The position numbers and the translations under genes were made by a program. Source: a virus. Taken from it: DNA of 28,351 nt. Below, piece by piece: positions 7,703-16,156 of this stretch. The number at the start of each line of letters is the position of its first letter. The first letter of the stretch is position 1. Below the pieces are notes generated by a model, which saw only the letters and a program-made list of their open reading frames with translations, had not been told where the DNA came from and searched no databases. The DNA lies in the IMG/VR virus record IMGVR_UViG_3300009506_000152, positions 1 through 28,351 of that record; one strand, written 5' to 3'.

Positions 7703-8419
7703 ATGGGCTATCTCAGACCCGCACAGGTAGACGAGATCGAGAACGAGAAGTCGGTTCTCGAACGCACCCTCCAGTCCCGCGACGTGCAGGACCGCGGAAA
7801 CATCAATGCGCACATCCGACGCATCGACAAGGAGTTGGCCGAGAAGGCACCTCCGGATCTGACGCCCGAGGAGCGGGATCAGAAGGCCAAGGAGTGCCAG
7901 ATGATCGAGGAGCGCCTGCTCCCGTCCATGCCTTCGGACGAGGAGATGCGGCGCAACCCGGCTGGAGCCACCGGCAAGCACATGCGCTGGGAGAAGCTCG
8001 CGAAGGCGAAGGATCGCTTTCCAGAGGGTGAGATCTTCCGCTGGAAGGACAACCAACTCGCGCTTCACAAGGGTGACAACGATCCCGACGTGGCGAATTT
8101 CGAGCGGCTTCGACCGTTGCACAATCATGCCTCGATGCTGGGTGCGCAGATTTCCGGACAGCAGTACTTCGGGACGAATCCCTCGCAGGCCTTCCTCGAT
8201 GGCTACGACCGGACCTTCGGGAATGGAAATGGTCAACCCAATGAAGAAGAGACCTCCACGGCACCGCGTGCGGCCAGAAAGCGTTCATCGAGGCGCAAGA
8301 AGTCGACCGAAGCGGAAAAGAAGTTGACTCCAATGCCCTGTGGAAAGATGCTGGGACCGACAGGCAGGCATTTTCACGTGGCGAAATGTGATGTGTGCCA
8401 GGAGGCGATGAAGGAGTAG
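7703..8419 (+). CDS. Coiled-coil protein with C-terminal Cys/His zinc-like motif
   Basis: A 238-residue protein with a clear GAGGAGAGAG ribosome site. Residues 1-70 are charged helices (EIENEKSVLERTLQSRD, RRIDKELAEK). A middle section carries MRWEKLAKAKDRFPEGEIF and FERLRPLHNHASMLGAQI. Residues 175-215 are a very basic, Ser/Lys-rich linker. The last 30 residues contain C-GKMLGPTGRHFHVAK-C-DV-C, a likely zinc knuckle. I know of no named family. Its position among structural genes and helical make-up suggest a virion or assembly factor. The basic linker plus zinc knuckle could bind nucleic acid. Confidence 0.6.
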   Translation: MGYLRPAQVDEIENEKSVLERTLQSRDVQDRGNINAHIRRIDKELAEKAPPDLTPEERDQKAKECQMIEERLLPSMPSDEEMRRNPAGATGKHMRWEKLAKAKDRFPEGEIFRWKDNQLALHKGDNDPDVANFERLRPLHNHASMLGAQISGQQYFGTNPSQAFLDGYDRTFGNGNGQPNEEETSTAPRAARKRSSRRKKSTEAEKKLTPMPCGKMLGPTGRHFHVAKCDVCQEAMKE

Positions 8420-8422
8420 TCG

Positions 8423-9487
8423 ATGGCTGTCATCGTTTGGGACTTTGCAGATGCATTCGAGAGCGGAGACTTTTCGGGATGGGACATCTCTGAGGTCGAT
8501 GTCTCTAGTGTTTTGAGCGTTGATCACTACAGCACGTTGGCCCAGCATGGGTTCGCTCCATATTCCGGAGCCTACTGCATGCACGTCAATTACAGTGCTG
8601 CGACGAACAATGCGTACATCGGAGATTCCGCTATTGCTTGCGCGGATGGAGAAACGATCTGGGTTCGATTCAACATGTACATCGATTCGAGGGTCGCGAC
8701 GGATTCAACGGTTACCGATGCGGTGAAGATCCTTGACTTCCAGAGTGCAGCGAGCGCATCGATTGTTTCGTTTGGCATGAACATCAATGCATCCACTGAT
8801 TCCATCTTCTGGCAGGTGACGGACGAAACAACCGGAACCACCTCTGACACGTTGGCTGCTGAGTTGGACACGTGGAACACGATCGAGATCAAGCTCAACA
8901 TCCAGACGGCGGCGGCTACTGGAGAAATCGAATTGTACGTGACCCCAGAAGGAAAGGAGCCCTCTTCCTCGGTCACGATTCAGAGCACCCTGAACCAGGC
9001 GACTGCTGCGGTAACGAAGGGGCTTTTTGGAATCACCGGCATTGCTGCAACGACGAGGGGGCAGGTTCTCTTCGACAACTTCTATCAGAGCGGCCCGTCT
9101 GGATCTCCAGCGCGGATCTATCCCGACAAGGATCGCTTTGCGGTTACCAGAACAGTGACACGATCCGGTCATGTCTTCCTCGGACAGGGAACAGTGGAGC
9201 AGGTGCAGGTGACCGACGGCGGAAGTGGAGCTTCCGCGATCGAGATCTACGACACGGACACATCGCAGACCTTCATCGATTCGAAGCGCTTGGCGCTCTT
9301 CGCGGCTACTGCAGGGAGCACGGAAAGCTCTGGTGACAGTCCGTTCGATGTGGTTCGAGGATGCTACGCGGTGGTCACGGACGGCGGGTCCGGCGTGGAG
9401 GCCACGGTTCGAATCAGCCGAGCGCCAAATTGGTTCTCGAACGCGAACATCGTGCAACTCGGACGGCGACGAAACCTATCGGCTTGA
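8423..9487 (+). CDS. Lectin-like fibre or virion surface protein
   Basis: A 354-residue beta-rich protein with AAGGAG six bases before ATG 8423. Residues 1-220 follow the layout of concanavalin A/LamG-type jelly rolls: WDFADAFESGDFSGW opening, an aromatic strand with ETIWVRFNMYID, then DTWNTIEIKLNIQTAAATGEI and GQVLFDNFYQSG, the usual closing strand where a ligand-contacting Asp/Asn lies. Residues 230-354 form a second small beta domain beginning YPDKDRFAVTRTVTRSG. Lectin-like domains in phages bind glycans on the host or environment. Two bases of spacing and shared orientation put it in the same operon as the glycosyltransferase two genes upstream. Fold assignment is by pattern only. Confidence 0.6.
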   Translation: MAVIVWDFADAFESGDFSGWDISEVDVSSVLSVDHYSTLAQHGFAPYSGAYCMHVNYSAATNNAYIGDSAIACADGETIWVRFNMYIDSRVATDSTVTDAVKILDFQSAASASIVSFGMNINASTDSIFWQVTDETTGTTSDTLAAELDTWNTIEIKLNIQTAAATGEIELYVTPEGKEPSSSVTIQSTLNQATAAVTKGLFGITGIAATTRGQVLFDNFYQSGPSGSPARIYPDKDRFAVTRTVTRSGHVFLGQGTVEQVQVTDGGSGASAIEIYDTDTSQTFIDSKRLALFAATAGSTESSGDSPFDVVRGCYAVVTDGGSGVEATVRISRAPNWFSNANIVQLGRRRNLSA

Positions 9488-9495
9488 GGTGATCC

Positions 9496-10035
9496 ATGCC
9501 CAGATATCGGCCCTTGCATGTTCTCTCTCCCGTAGAGACGGATCGTCTCAATGGGTTCCTGGCTGAACTGAAGGACGAGACCGTCTACAAGAAGCGGCTG
9601 GCGGATCTGGAGGCCTTGAAGGCTCAAGTCAACAAGAGCATCGAGGTCTACGGCGACGCCAGGAAGATGACGGCGCTTGTGGCCGAGGCCGATGGGAAGC
9701 GAGCAGAAGCGCAGAACCTGATGGATCAGGCCATCGCTGCGAAGAAGGCAGCGGAAGAGAAAGCTTCTCTCATCCTCGAGGAAGCTCGCTCCGCAGCAGA
9801 TGCCACCCGGAACGACGCCAGCGCGAAGTTCGCAGAGCGCGAGCAGGCCGTGCGTGATGCCGAAGCCAGGCTGGGTGAGAAGGAGAAGGCTCTTCTCAAG
9901 CGCGAGGATGAGGTCGAGACAAAGGCCGCGATGGCGACACTGGATCTCAACTCCGCGAAGCAGATCAGGGAAACCTATACGGAGGCCACGAAGCGCCTTG
10001 CCTCCGCCATTGACGAGATTTCGAGGACGTTGTGA
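9496..10035 (+). CDS. Long coiled-coil protein, structural candidate
   Basis: A 179-residue protein with GAGGTGAT three bases before ATG 9496. After a 20-residue basic head it is almost entirely Ala/Glu/Lys/Arg heptads (residues 30-165; for example LGEKEKALLKREDEVETKAA), predicting one continuous coiled coil. It lacks a signal peptide, membrane segment or motif. It stops directly before the adaptor ATG with no gap. Similar helical proteins precede connector genes in other podovirus-like genomes with no assigned role; it could be an assembly chaperone or part of the tail hub. Confidence 0.62.
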   Translation: MPRYRPLHVLSPVETDRLNGFLAELKDETVYKKRLADLEALKAQVNKSIEVYGDARKMTALVAEADGKRAEAQNLMDQAIAAKKAAEEKASLILEEARSAADATRNDASAKFAEREQAVRDAEARLGEKEKALLKREDEVETKAAMATLDLNSAKQIRETYTEATKRLASAIDEISRTL

Positions 10036-11055
10036 ATGGGCGCAACGACACAGCTCACCACCTTTTCCGACCTCTACACGGACCTCCAGAATAGAGTTCG
10101 GGTCACGACGGGTGTCTCCGCTACGGAGAACCAGGCGAAGCGGTACATCAACATCGCCTTGCACGACATGCATGTTGGTCGCGCGGAGATCATGCCCTGG
10201 TGCGAGCGGAGCTCCGTCCTCATCACGCAGCCCCAGTACACCACCGGAACGGTCACGATCTCGCAGGGCTCGACCAGTCTGGCAGGTACATCCACCGCGT
10301 GGGATACGGCCAACGCGTTTGGCAACAACAACATGCAGGTGGGTGGTAAGATCACCTTCGCGGGTGGGCTCGACGTCTACGAGATCTCCGCGGTGGGGAG
10401 CGACACGACCGCTACGCTGACGAGTGCCTACGTTGGCTCCGACCTGACGGATGCCACCTACGTCTACTTCGAAGACGAGTACGCGCTGGCTTCAGACTTC
10501 CTGCGCCCCATCGATCAGCAGCACTTCTCGGACTCGATCCCGATCGAGCTGATCAGCCGGATGGACTTTCGCAGGATGTATCCGACCAACGGTATTCCCA
10601 GCCACCCGAAGGTGGCCACGATCGTGGACAAGAGCTTCGGCTCGAACACCACGCCTGTGCGGAAGATCCGTTTCCATCCGCCGCCGGATTCGGCCTTCAA
10701 CATTCCCTATTCCTACGCGACCTCGAATCTCGCGGTGACTTCGGCTGGCGCCGAGCAGGCGCAGCTGGTCAACGACACGGACGAGCCGATCGTCACGCTC
10801 CGCTACCGGCACACCATCGTCTTCCATGCGCTCTACCACTGGTATCGCGACAAGAAGAACGACCAGCGCAGCCAGGAGGCCAAGGGAGAGTACGAGCAGA
10901 TCCTCTCCCGCGTGGCAGAGGACACGGAGCTGGGGAGCCGCAGGCCGTCGATTCGCCCGCGGCGCGATGCCTACGTGCGGCGCGCCTCGAGGCCCTGGTC
11001 GCGGGGCAGTGCGCGGTATGACTACAACGGCAAGTTCGATCGGTTGGAGATATGA
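10036..11055 (+). CDS. Head-tail adaptor (P22 gp4 / T7 gp11-like)
   Basis: A 339-residue protein. The N-terminal helices (FSDLYTDLQNRVRVTTGV, then AKRYINIALHDMHVGR) match the pattern of gp4/tubular-protein-A adaptors that bind the portal and start the tail. Residues about 68-145 form an inserted beta barrel (TGTVTISQGSTSLAGTSTAW ... VGGKITFAGGLDVYEISAVG), common in such adaptors. Then come YFEDEYALASDFLRP and a C-terminal helix with YHWYRDKKNDQRSQEAKGEY, also typical. The extreme C-terminus is Arg-rich. The protein would form a dodecameric ring between portal and nozzle. The ATGA overlap with the nozzle gene at 11052 suggests coupled synthesis of the two ring proteins. Confidence 0.8.
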   Translation: MGATTQLTTFSDLYTDLQNRVRVTTGVSATENQAKRYINIALHDMHVGRAEIMPWCERSSVLITQPQYTTGTVTISQGSTSLAGTSTAWDTANAFGNNNMQVGGKITFAGGLDVYEISAVGSDTTATLTSAYVGSDLTDATYVYFEDEYALASDFLRPIDQQHFSDSIPIELISRMDFRRMYPTNGIPSHPKVATIVDKSFGSNTTPVRKIRFHPPPDSAFNIPYSYATSNLAVTSAGAEQAQLVNDTDEPIVTLRYRHTIVFHALYHWYRDKKNDQRSQEAKGEYEQILSRVAEDTELGSRRPSIRPRRDAYVRRASRPWSRGSARYDYNGKFDRLEI

Positions 11056-12917
11056 CGACTCGGAATCTCCAGACGAAGCTCTACTTCGATGGTGGCTGGG
11101 CGACGGACTTCGGCCCAACCGCGAAGGCCGCAGTGCAGCGCGATGGATCCCTCATGGTCCCCTATCTCGTGGACGGAGAGAATTGCCAATACGACCTCGA
11201 TGGCGGTCCTGCGAAGATTGGTGGCACGCAGCGTATCAATGCCGTGGCACTGAACGTCAACGGAACGAACGTCAGGGGCCTGGTGGATTTCTGGGTGCTT
11301 GGAACCGGCTCGACCCACACGCAGCACCGCGTGGTGCATGTCGGGGAGGGCATTCGGGCAGACGCTGGAAATGGGGTCTTCTCGAACATCCTCGGTGCTG
11401 CGGGTGTGCGTAGCACCACCTCGGTTCCCAACTATGCGATCTTCCAAGACACGCTGATTCTCATGAGCGATGCTCAGACCGAGGTTCCACTCAAGTGGAG
11501 TGGCTCTGGAAGCGTCGCCACGCTGGGGACGAACACCCCGGATTGCGCCTTTGGGATCCCTCACAAGAATCGCTTCTTCATGGCGGGAGATCTGACCCAG
11601 AAGTCCCGCCTCTACTACAGCGAGCCTCTTCCTAACGGCGCTGACGGAGACTGGAACGCGGTAGAGGCGGGATACATCGATGTCGATCCGGACGATGGCG
11701 ACGAAATTCGCGCGCTGGCCTCGCACAAAGGCATCCTGTGGATCTTCAAGGGGCCGTATCATGGATCGATCCATGTGCTCAAGGGGGACACGCCACTGGG
11801 TGGCGTGACGGCCTTTGCCGCGGCTACGCAGCCGGTTCCGTTCGAGCTCGACATCTTCGTGCGCGGTCTCGGTGCCGCGAGCCAGAATTCCGTCTTCCGC
11901 TTCCGAGATGACATCGGTTTCATCGACGCGAAGACCGGGAGTGTCCGATCGCTCAACGCGACCGACCAATTCGGAGACTTCCGCGAGGCCGCTCTCTCGT
12001 TCCCGATCAACGACTACCTGCTGGAGCGGGTGAACAAGGCCGTGATCAAGAAGGCCTGGGCTGCTCAGGACGTTTCCAAGGGTGGAGTGGCGATCTCCCT
12101 GTCCACGGACACAGCGACCGAGAACAACACGGTGCTCTGGATGGATTACCGCTTCGATCCGCCCAGATGGTCGTTGTGGCCCGCGATCGAGGCAACCTGT
12201 GTGGCCTCGGTGATCGACACGACGCGAGGCAACCGGCAATCGATCTTTCTGGGGGACTCGTCTGGCTGGGTACGTCGCACCGACACGCCGAATCGAAGTA
12301 TCGATGCGGCCACGACGATCCCCTACAAGGTAACGCTTCCCTTCCTCGACTTCAGCGCGCCGATTGCGATGAAGACCTTCGCGCGTGGTTCGGTGGGGAT
12401 TCAGCCGCAAGGGGAGTACAACGGAACCTTCTCCTGGACGCGAGACAACAACGCCCAGCAGTCGACGACCTTCTCGCAGGGTGGTGGTGATGTGCTCGCT
12501 GGTACGGGAGATGAAGGATCCTTCGCGTCCGTCTCTTCGGGTGGCGCTGGGTACATCATCGTGGAGGCTGCGGGACACGCGGTTACGGCGGGAAACATCA
12601 TCGACCTGGCTGGTGGCACGATCTACGACGGTACTTACACGGTCGCCTCGATCATTGGGGCCTTCATCGTTCTGCCAGGTACTTTCGCGGGAACCGCCTC
12701 GGGAACCTACACGGCGGCGAATGTGGCCAACTACTTCGTGCTGGGTACGTCGACCCTTGGTGGTGCGCAATTCGTCGATCGCTTCTTTGAGCTCGAGGAG
12801 GGTGGCGAGTTCCGGACGATTCAGTTTCAGATCACGCAGAATGGTCTGAACCAGGATATTGAGGTTCATAATCTCTACGCCGAGATCGAGATCGGCGCGG
12901 ATTCCACGGAGAACTGA
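11052..12917 (+). CDS. Tail nozzle protein (P22 gp10 / T7 gp12-like)
   Basis: A 621-residue beta-rich protein overlapping the adaptor by 4 bases. Repeated strands with Trp/Gly patterns (LVDFWVLG, SRLYYSEPLPNG, EIRALASHKGILWIFKG, NSVFRFRDDIGFIDAKTG, NTVLWMDYRFDPPRWSLWP) match the beta-propeller seen in short-tail nozzles, where a hexamer forms the tube through which DNA leaves. Residues about 486-555 hold an extra beta module (IIVEAAGHAVTAGNIIDLAG ... YDGTYTV) of the type often spliced into phage tail proteins. The C-terminal strand EFRTIQFQITQNGLNQDIEV resembles the end of this family. Size and the adaptor neighbour agree. The next gene starts at the stop (TGATG). Confidence 0.8.
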   Translation: MTTRNLQTKLYFDGGWATDFGPTAKAAVQRDGSLMVPYLVDGENCQYDLDGGPAKIGGTQRINAVALNVNGTNVRGLVDFWVLGTGSTHTQHRVVHVGEGIRADAGNGVFSNILGAAGVRSTTSVPNYAIFQDTLILMSDAQTEVPLKWSGSGSVATLGTNTPDCAFGIPHKNRFFMAGDLTQKSRLYYSEPLPNGADGDWNAVEAGYIDVDPDDGDEIRALASHKGILWIFKGPYHGSIHVLKGDTPLGGVTAFAAATQPVPFELDIFVRGLGAASQNSVFRFRDDIGFIDAKTGSVRSLNATDQFGDFREAALSFPINDYLLERVNKAVIKKAWAAQDVSKGGVAISLSTDTATENNTVLWMDYRFDPPRWSLWPAIEATCVASVIDTTRGNRQSIFLGDSSGWVRRTDTPNRSIDAATTIPYKVTLPFLDFSAPIAMKTFARGSVGIQPQGEYNGTFSWTRDNNAQQSTTFSQGGGDVLAGTGDEGSFASVSSGGAGYIIVEAAGHAVTAGNIIDLAGGTIYDGTYTVASIIGAFIVLPGTFAGTASGTYTAANVANYFVLGTSTLGGAQFVDRFFELEEGGEFRTIQFQITQNGLNQDIEVHNLYAEIEIGADSTEN

Positions 12918-13363
12918 TGGCGCTCTCGGCATCGAAGACCTGGGTCGCAGGAGAAGTGCTAACTGCCAGTGACCTGAACGGTGAGTTCTCGAATATCTAC
13001 TCCAATGGAGAGGATCTTGGCTGGCCCGCCACGAAAGCGAAGGATTTAGATGGACAGCAGTTCACGCTGGATGCAGATGGTGATTCGACACTCACAGCGG
13101 ATACGGACGACCGGGTCGACATCGCACTCTCAGGCACGGATCTCTTTCGCTTCGATGGAACCGCGACGACGCCCGTCAATGGGCTCGACTTCGTGGCTGG
13201 TGCGACGGGAACAGCGGTTTCTATAGAGGCAGTCAGTGGTACGGACTCCAATGTCAACATCGAGCTCACGCCATTGGGTACCGGCACGGTCACGATCAAT
13301 GGCGGAACGATCTATCTGGAGGAGGATGCCCAGCATATCCTCTCTTCTCAGGTTTTTGGGTGA
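12917..13363 (+). CDS. Short fibre-type protein, tail-associated
   Basis: A 148-residue protein whose ATG overlaps the nozzle stop by one base. The N-terminus (MALSASKTWVAGEVLTASDL, then NGEFSNIYSNGED) is a widely seen phage fibre attachment sequence; similar starts sit at the head of long fibres. The rest is repetitive Asp/Thr/Gly beta (FTLDADGDSTLTADTDDRVD), typical of fibre shafts, ending in TIYLEEDAQHILSSQVFG. Normally such a module continues into a receptor-binding tip; here it stops, so it may be a short spike or a base for another fibre. It probably attaches to the nozzle. Confidence 0.65.
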   Translation: MALSASKTWVAGEVLTASDLNGEFSNIYSNGEDLGWPATKAKDLDGQQFTLDADGDSTLTADTDDRVDIALSGTDLFRFDGTATTPVNGLDFVAGATGTAVSIEAVSGTDSNVNIELTPLGTGTVTINGGTIYLEEDAQHILSSQVFG

Positions 13364-13371
13364 GGTAGACG

Positions 13372-13719
13372 ATGGCAACCTACTCTAAGGTATTCCTGTC
13401 CGGTGGGACGGGCGACGGGCGTGGAATCAAGGTGGCGGCGACGTCCACGCCGGGGACCGCGATTCACACAGCGCACGCGACGGCCACGGACGAGATCCAC
13501 CTGTGGGCCTGGAATTCGGATTCTGCCGATCGCCTGCTCACGATCGAGTTTGGAGACGTGACCGACCCGGATGACATCATCGAGTTTACTGTGCCCACGC
13601 AGGACGGGCTCTATCTGGTGGTGCCGGGCCTCATCCTGTCCAACAGCGACGTGGTGCGCGCCTTCGGGGCCGCGGGCAATGTCCTCGTCATCAACGGGTA
13701 CGTCAATAGGATCACGTAA
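13372..13719 (+). CDS. Small conserved-type virion beta protein
   Basis: A 115-residue protein with TGAGGTAGACG before ATG 13372. It is all beta: YSKVFLSGGTGDGRGIKVAA, then EIHLWAWNSDSADRLLTIEFG, IIEFTVPTQDGLYLVVPGL and a closing VLVINGYVNRIT. This pattern, a small sandwich with LTIEFG and VVPGL strands, recurs next to fibre genes in many tailed-phage genomes I recall, usually unnamed. A collar, plug or fibre-connecting role is likely. The stop overlaps the next ATG by one base (TAATGG), so it is coupled to the fibre gene. Confidence 0.6.
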   Translation: MATYSKVFLSGGTGDGRGIKVAATSTPGTAIHTAHATATDEIHLWAWNSDSADRLLTIEFGDVTDPDDIIEFTVPTQDGLYLVVPGLILSNSDVVRAFGAAGNVLVINGYVNRIT

Positions 13720-14621
13720 TGGGACTTCGCGGATCACTTGGCAAGCTCGCCTATCGGCACTTCATCCGGTACGAGGACATCCGACCGGCACCCACTGCAG
13801 CCGAGCTTCCGACACTCTCCTATACCCAGCTCCCCCTCCCGCGTGGGTATCTCGCGGGGTGCACTACCTCGAACAACGGCGTGGACGCCGACCACGATAT
13901 CGACATCTCGGCTGGTCAGGCGCGAAACACAGGGGACTCGGCAAACATCCTGATTACCTCCTCAATCACGAAGCGAATTGATGCGACCTGGGCATCGGGT
14001 ACGGGCAATGGAGGCCTCAACGATACGGATCAGCCGGTGGGGAACAACACCTGGTATCACATCCACGCGCTGGGTAAGTCGACCAATGACGCCTATGACG
14101 TGGGGTTCGATACGAGCGCCTCGGCTGCGAATCTCCTAGCCGACACTGCTGTGGTAGCAGCAGGATTTACTACCTACCGCAGGATTGGGTCGGTCCTGAC
14201 GGATGGAACCGCGAACATCCTGGCCTTCGTGCAGACCGGGAACCACTTCGAATGGCCTGACCCAATCGGAGATGCCTTCACTACGGTCACACAGAATTCC
14301 GAACTGACCCACACGCTTTCGGGATCTCCGTTGGGCGTTTCTGTGATCGCTGACATCCAGTTCCATATCACGGACACGGATGCAATCACCGCAGGCTACA
14401 TCTACTCGACCAATGTTACAGGAGAGACTCCGAACGTCACCAACACGGCCCCGTACAGCATGCTTCGAAACGGTGGTACGCCATCGCACGATACCCGTAG
14501 ATTCCTGATGCGGGTGGACACCTCCGCACAGATCAATGCTTATTTTGCATGTTCCTCTACGATCAACAATGTGAACTACGCTGTATTTGGATGGTTCGAC
14601 GATCTCGGGAGACATGATTGA
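13719..14621 (+). CDS. Tail fibre/appendage protein
   Basis: A 300-residue beta-rich protein starting one base inside the preceding stop. It opens with a Pro-rich adaptor stretch (YEDIRPAPTAAELPTLSY). The central pattern is a frequently encountered phage fibre module: GYLAGCTTSNNG, DHDIDISAGQARNTGDSANI, then TWYHIHALGKSTNDAYDVGF, YRRIGSVLTDGTANI. The C-terminal third (residues 215-300) is Ser/Thr-rich with FLMRVDTSAQINAYF. No enzyme motif is visible. It probably forms a fibre or the outer part of a tail appendage and may contact the receptor. It ends at TGATGG, overlapping the next gene by one base. Confidence 0.65.
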   Translation: MGLRGSLGKLAYRHFIRYEDIRPAPTAAELPTLSYTQLPLPRGYLAGCTTSNNGVDADHDIDISAGQARNTGDSANILITSSITKRIDATWASGTGNGGLNDTDQPVGNNTWYHIHALGKSTNDAYDVGFDTSASAANLLADTAVVAAGFTTYRRIGSVLTDGTANILAFVQTGNHFEWPDPIGDAFTTVTQNSELTHTLSGSPLGVSVIADIQFHITDTDAITAGYIYSTNVTGETPNVTNTAPYSMLRNGGTPSHDTRRFLMRVDTSAQINAYFACSSTINNVNYAVFGWFDDLGRHD

Positions 14622-15037
14622 TGGCTCGCCCCGATATCAAAGTTAGACTTGCTCAAAATGACGAGGCTGAAATTGTCCAGGCACTGTTCGATGATGTCTT
14701 CCAGATGGGCGACTGGAATCCGACCTTTGAAGCGATCTTTCCGCATTGGCTCGTGGCAGAGATCGCAGGAGAAGTCGTAGGAACCATCAACATTCGCATC
14801 TCGATGCCTATCTCAAGCATCGAGTTCCTCTCGATCGATCCGAAACTTCGGCTGGTTGATCGAACGCGCGTGACGCGGATGCTGCTCGATTCGGCCATCG
14901 CCATCTGTGGAGCAAGTGGATCACAGGGGGTCTCGTCCATGATCCCTGATGAACTGGAGTCTTATCGCGAGATGCTGGAAGACTGCGGGCATCAGATTGG
15001 CAGTCACGGCGTCATGGTAGTTGGGAGAATCCGATGA
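14621..15037 (+). CDS. GNAT-like N-acetyltransferase
   Basis: A 138-residue protein; ATG 14621 is preferred over the TTG one codon earlier. The order of elements fits the GNAT fold: KVRLAQNDEAEIVQALFDDV (beta1-alpha1), WLVAEIAGEVVGTINIRI (beta2-3), IEFLSIDPKLRL (beta4), a helix TRVTRMLLDSAIAICG, and CGHQIGSHGVMVVGRI (beta6-7). GNAT enzymes move an acetyl group from acetyl-CoA to an amine. The usual pyrophosphate-binding R/QxxGxG/A loop after beta4 reads RLVDRT here, so CoA binding may be weak or lost. It sits between fibre genes in the late operon, suggesting that a virion or host protein is the substrate if the enzyme is active. Confidence 0.6.
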   Translation: MARPDIKVRLAQNDEAEIVQALFDDVFQMGDWNPTFEAIFPHWLVAEIAGEVVGTINIRISMPISSIEFLSIDPKLRLVDRTRVTRMLLDSAIAICGASGSQGVSSMIPDELESYREMLEDCGHQIGSHGVMVVGRIR

Positions 15038-16155
15038 GTGGATCATCCTCGAGCTCGAAAACAGTCGTCCACAAGTTCGACAAGCAATTTCGGGCGATCC
15101 AGGATACTACCGCGCAGATCCTGCAGCAGGCGTTGGGTGCTACGCTCAACCAACAGCAGTTCCAGCAGGCGCTGTTCGGCCTACTGCAACCGGAATTCGA
15201 GCGGCTCGCTGCAGAGAACCAGATCGCTGACCAGCTGGGAAGCCCCGAGGCACGCGCGAACCTGCTGCGCGAGTCGATCGACCGCAACGCGCAGATCTCT
15301 GCGCAGGCGCAACAGCTGGGTGACCAGCTCACCCAGAGCGTCCAGAACTTTGGGCAGCTGACCGACACCGACCGCCAGCTGATCAGCAACGCGATCCAGG
15401 GTGCGCGCCAGGTGGGTCAGAGCGAGATCGATAAATTCGTGTCGAGCAACTTCCTCGCGGCCAACGAGGTCGCCGCCGCGCGCGGTCTGCGCCCGACCGA
15501 TGCTCCCGTCGGGAACATCCGCGGTCGCGTGGCGGAAGAGGCCACGCGACAGAAGGGTCTCTTGGAGAGCCAGCTGGGAAGCCAAGCCGCGGAGCTCGCC
15601 TTGCAACTGCCCCAGCAGCGCACCGCGCTAATCGGGCAGCTGGCCGGGCAGCAGCTGGGGCTCGCGCAGGCGGGCGAGCAGTTCCAGGCCTCGTTGGCCC
15701 AGAATGCCGCAGCCAACCGGCTGAACCTCGCGCAGACCGCAGGCCAGCTGGGCCTCGGACTCACGGGTCTGGCAGGTACTGGCCCAGGTGTGCTGGGCGC
15801 CTCTCGACCGGCCATCGGCTCGACCTCTTCGTCGGCCTCGGGTGGCCTGCTCTCGACCGAACAGGTCAAGACCAATACCCACCCGGTCAATCGCGCCGAG
15901 ATCCTTCGCAGGATGCAGACAGTGCCGCTCCAGGCCTGGCAGTACCTGTGGGAGACGGGCAGCGAGGCCTTCAGGATCGGCCCCTACGCGGAGGACTTCC
16001 AAGAGGCCTTCGGGGGCGAGTCTTACCAGATCGACCCGCTCCACGCGCTGGGAGTGGCCATGGCTGCGCTGCAGGAGCTCACGGAGAGGGTGGAACGGAT
16101 CGAGCAGGTGATCGAGTTCCTGGCTACCGAGAAACCCGTCGCAGAGGCGAACTGA
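15034..16155 (+). CDS. Helical virion protein with C-terminal S74-type chaperone domain
   Basis: A 373-residue protein overlapping the GNAT gene by 4 bases (ATGA). Residues 1-250 are Gln/Ala-rich helices (for example AQAQQLGDQLTQSVQNFGQL and LIGQLAGQQLGLAQAGEQFQ). A Ser/Gly hinge at 255-273 is followed by a domain like the intramolecular chaperone of phage fibres (Peptidase_S74). STEQVKTN at 274-281 aligns with the canonical SDxRxKxNI, then LRRMQTVPLQAWQYLW, RIGPYAEDF, YQIDPLHALGVAMAALQEL and a C-terminal coiled coil. In this family Ser and Lys perform self-cleavage before the serine; S274 and K279 keep that spacing. The chaperone would trimerise the protein and be released. A tail needle or shaft role is plausible. 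Confidence 0.68.
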   Translation: MSGSSSSSKTVVHKFDKQFRAIQDTTAQILQQALGATLNQQQFQQALFGLLQPEFERLAAENQIADQLGSPEARANLLRESIDRNAQISAQAQQLGDQLTQSVQNFGQLTDTDRQLISNAIQGARQVGQSEIDKFVSSNFLAANEVAAARGLRPTDAPVGNIRGRVAEEATRQKGLLESQLGSQAAELALQLPQQRTALIGQLAGQQLGLAQAGEQFQASLAQNAAANRLNLAQTAGQLGLGLTGLAGTGPGVLGASRPAIGSTSSSASGGLLSTEQVKTNTHPVNRAEILRRMQTVPLQAWQYLWETGSEAFRIGPYAEDFQEAFGGESYQIDPLHALGVAMAALQELTERVERIEQVIEFLATEKPVAEAN

Positions 16156-16156
16156 G

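Noticed and set aside
14618-14620. TTG 14618 as start of the GNAT-like gene
   Set aside because: ATG 14621 is one codon later and overlaps the preceding stop in the normal TGATG way.
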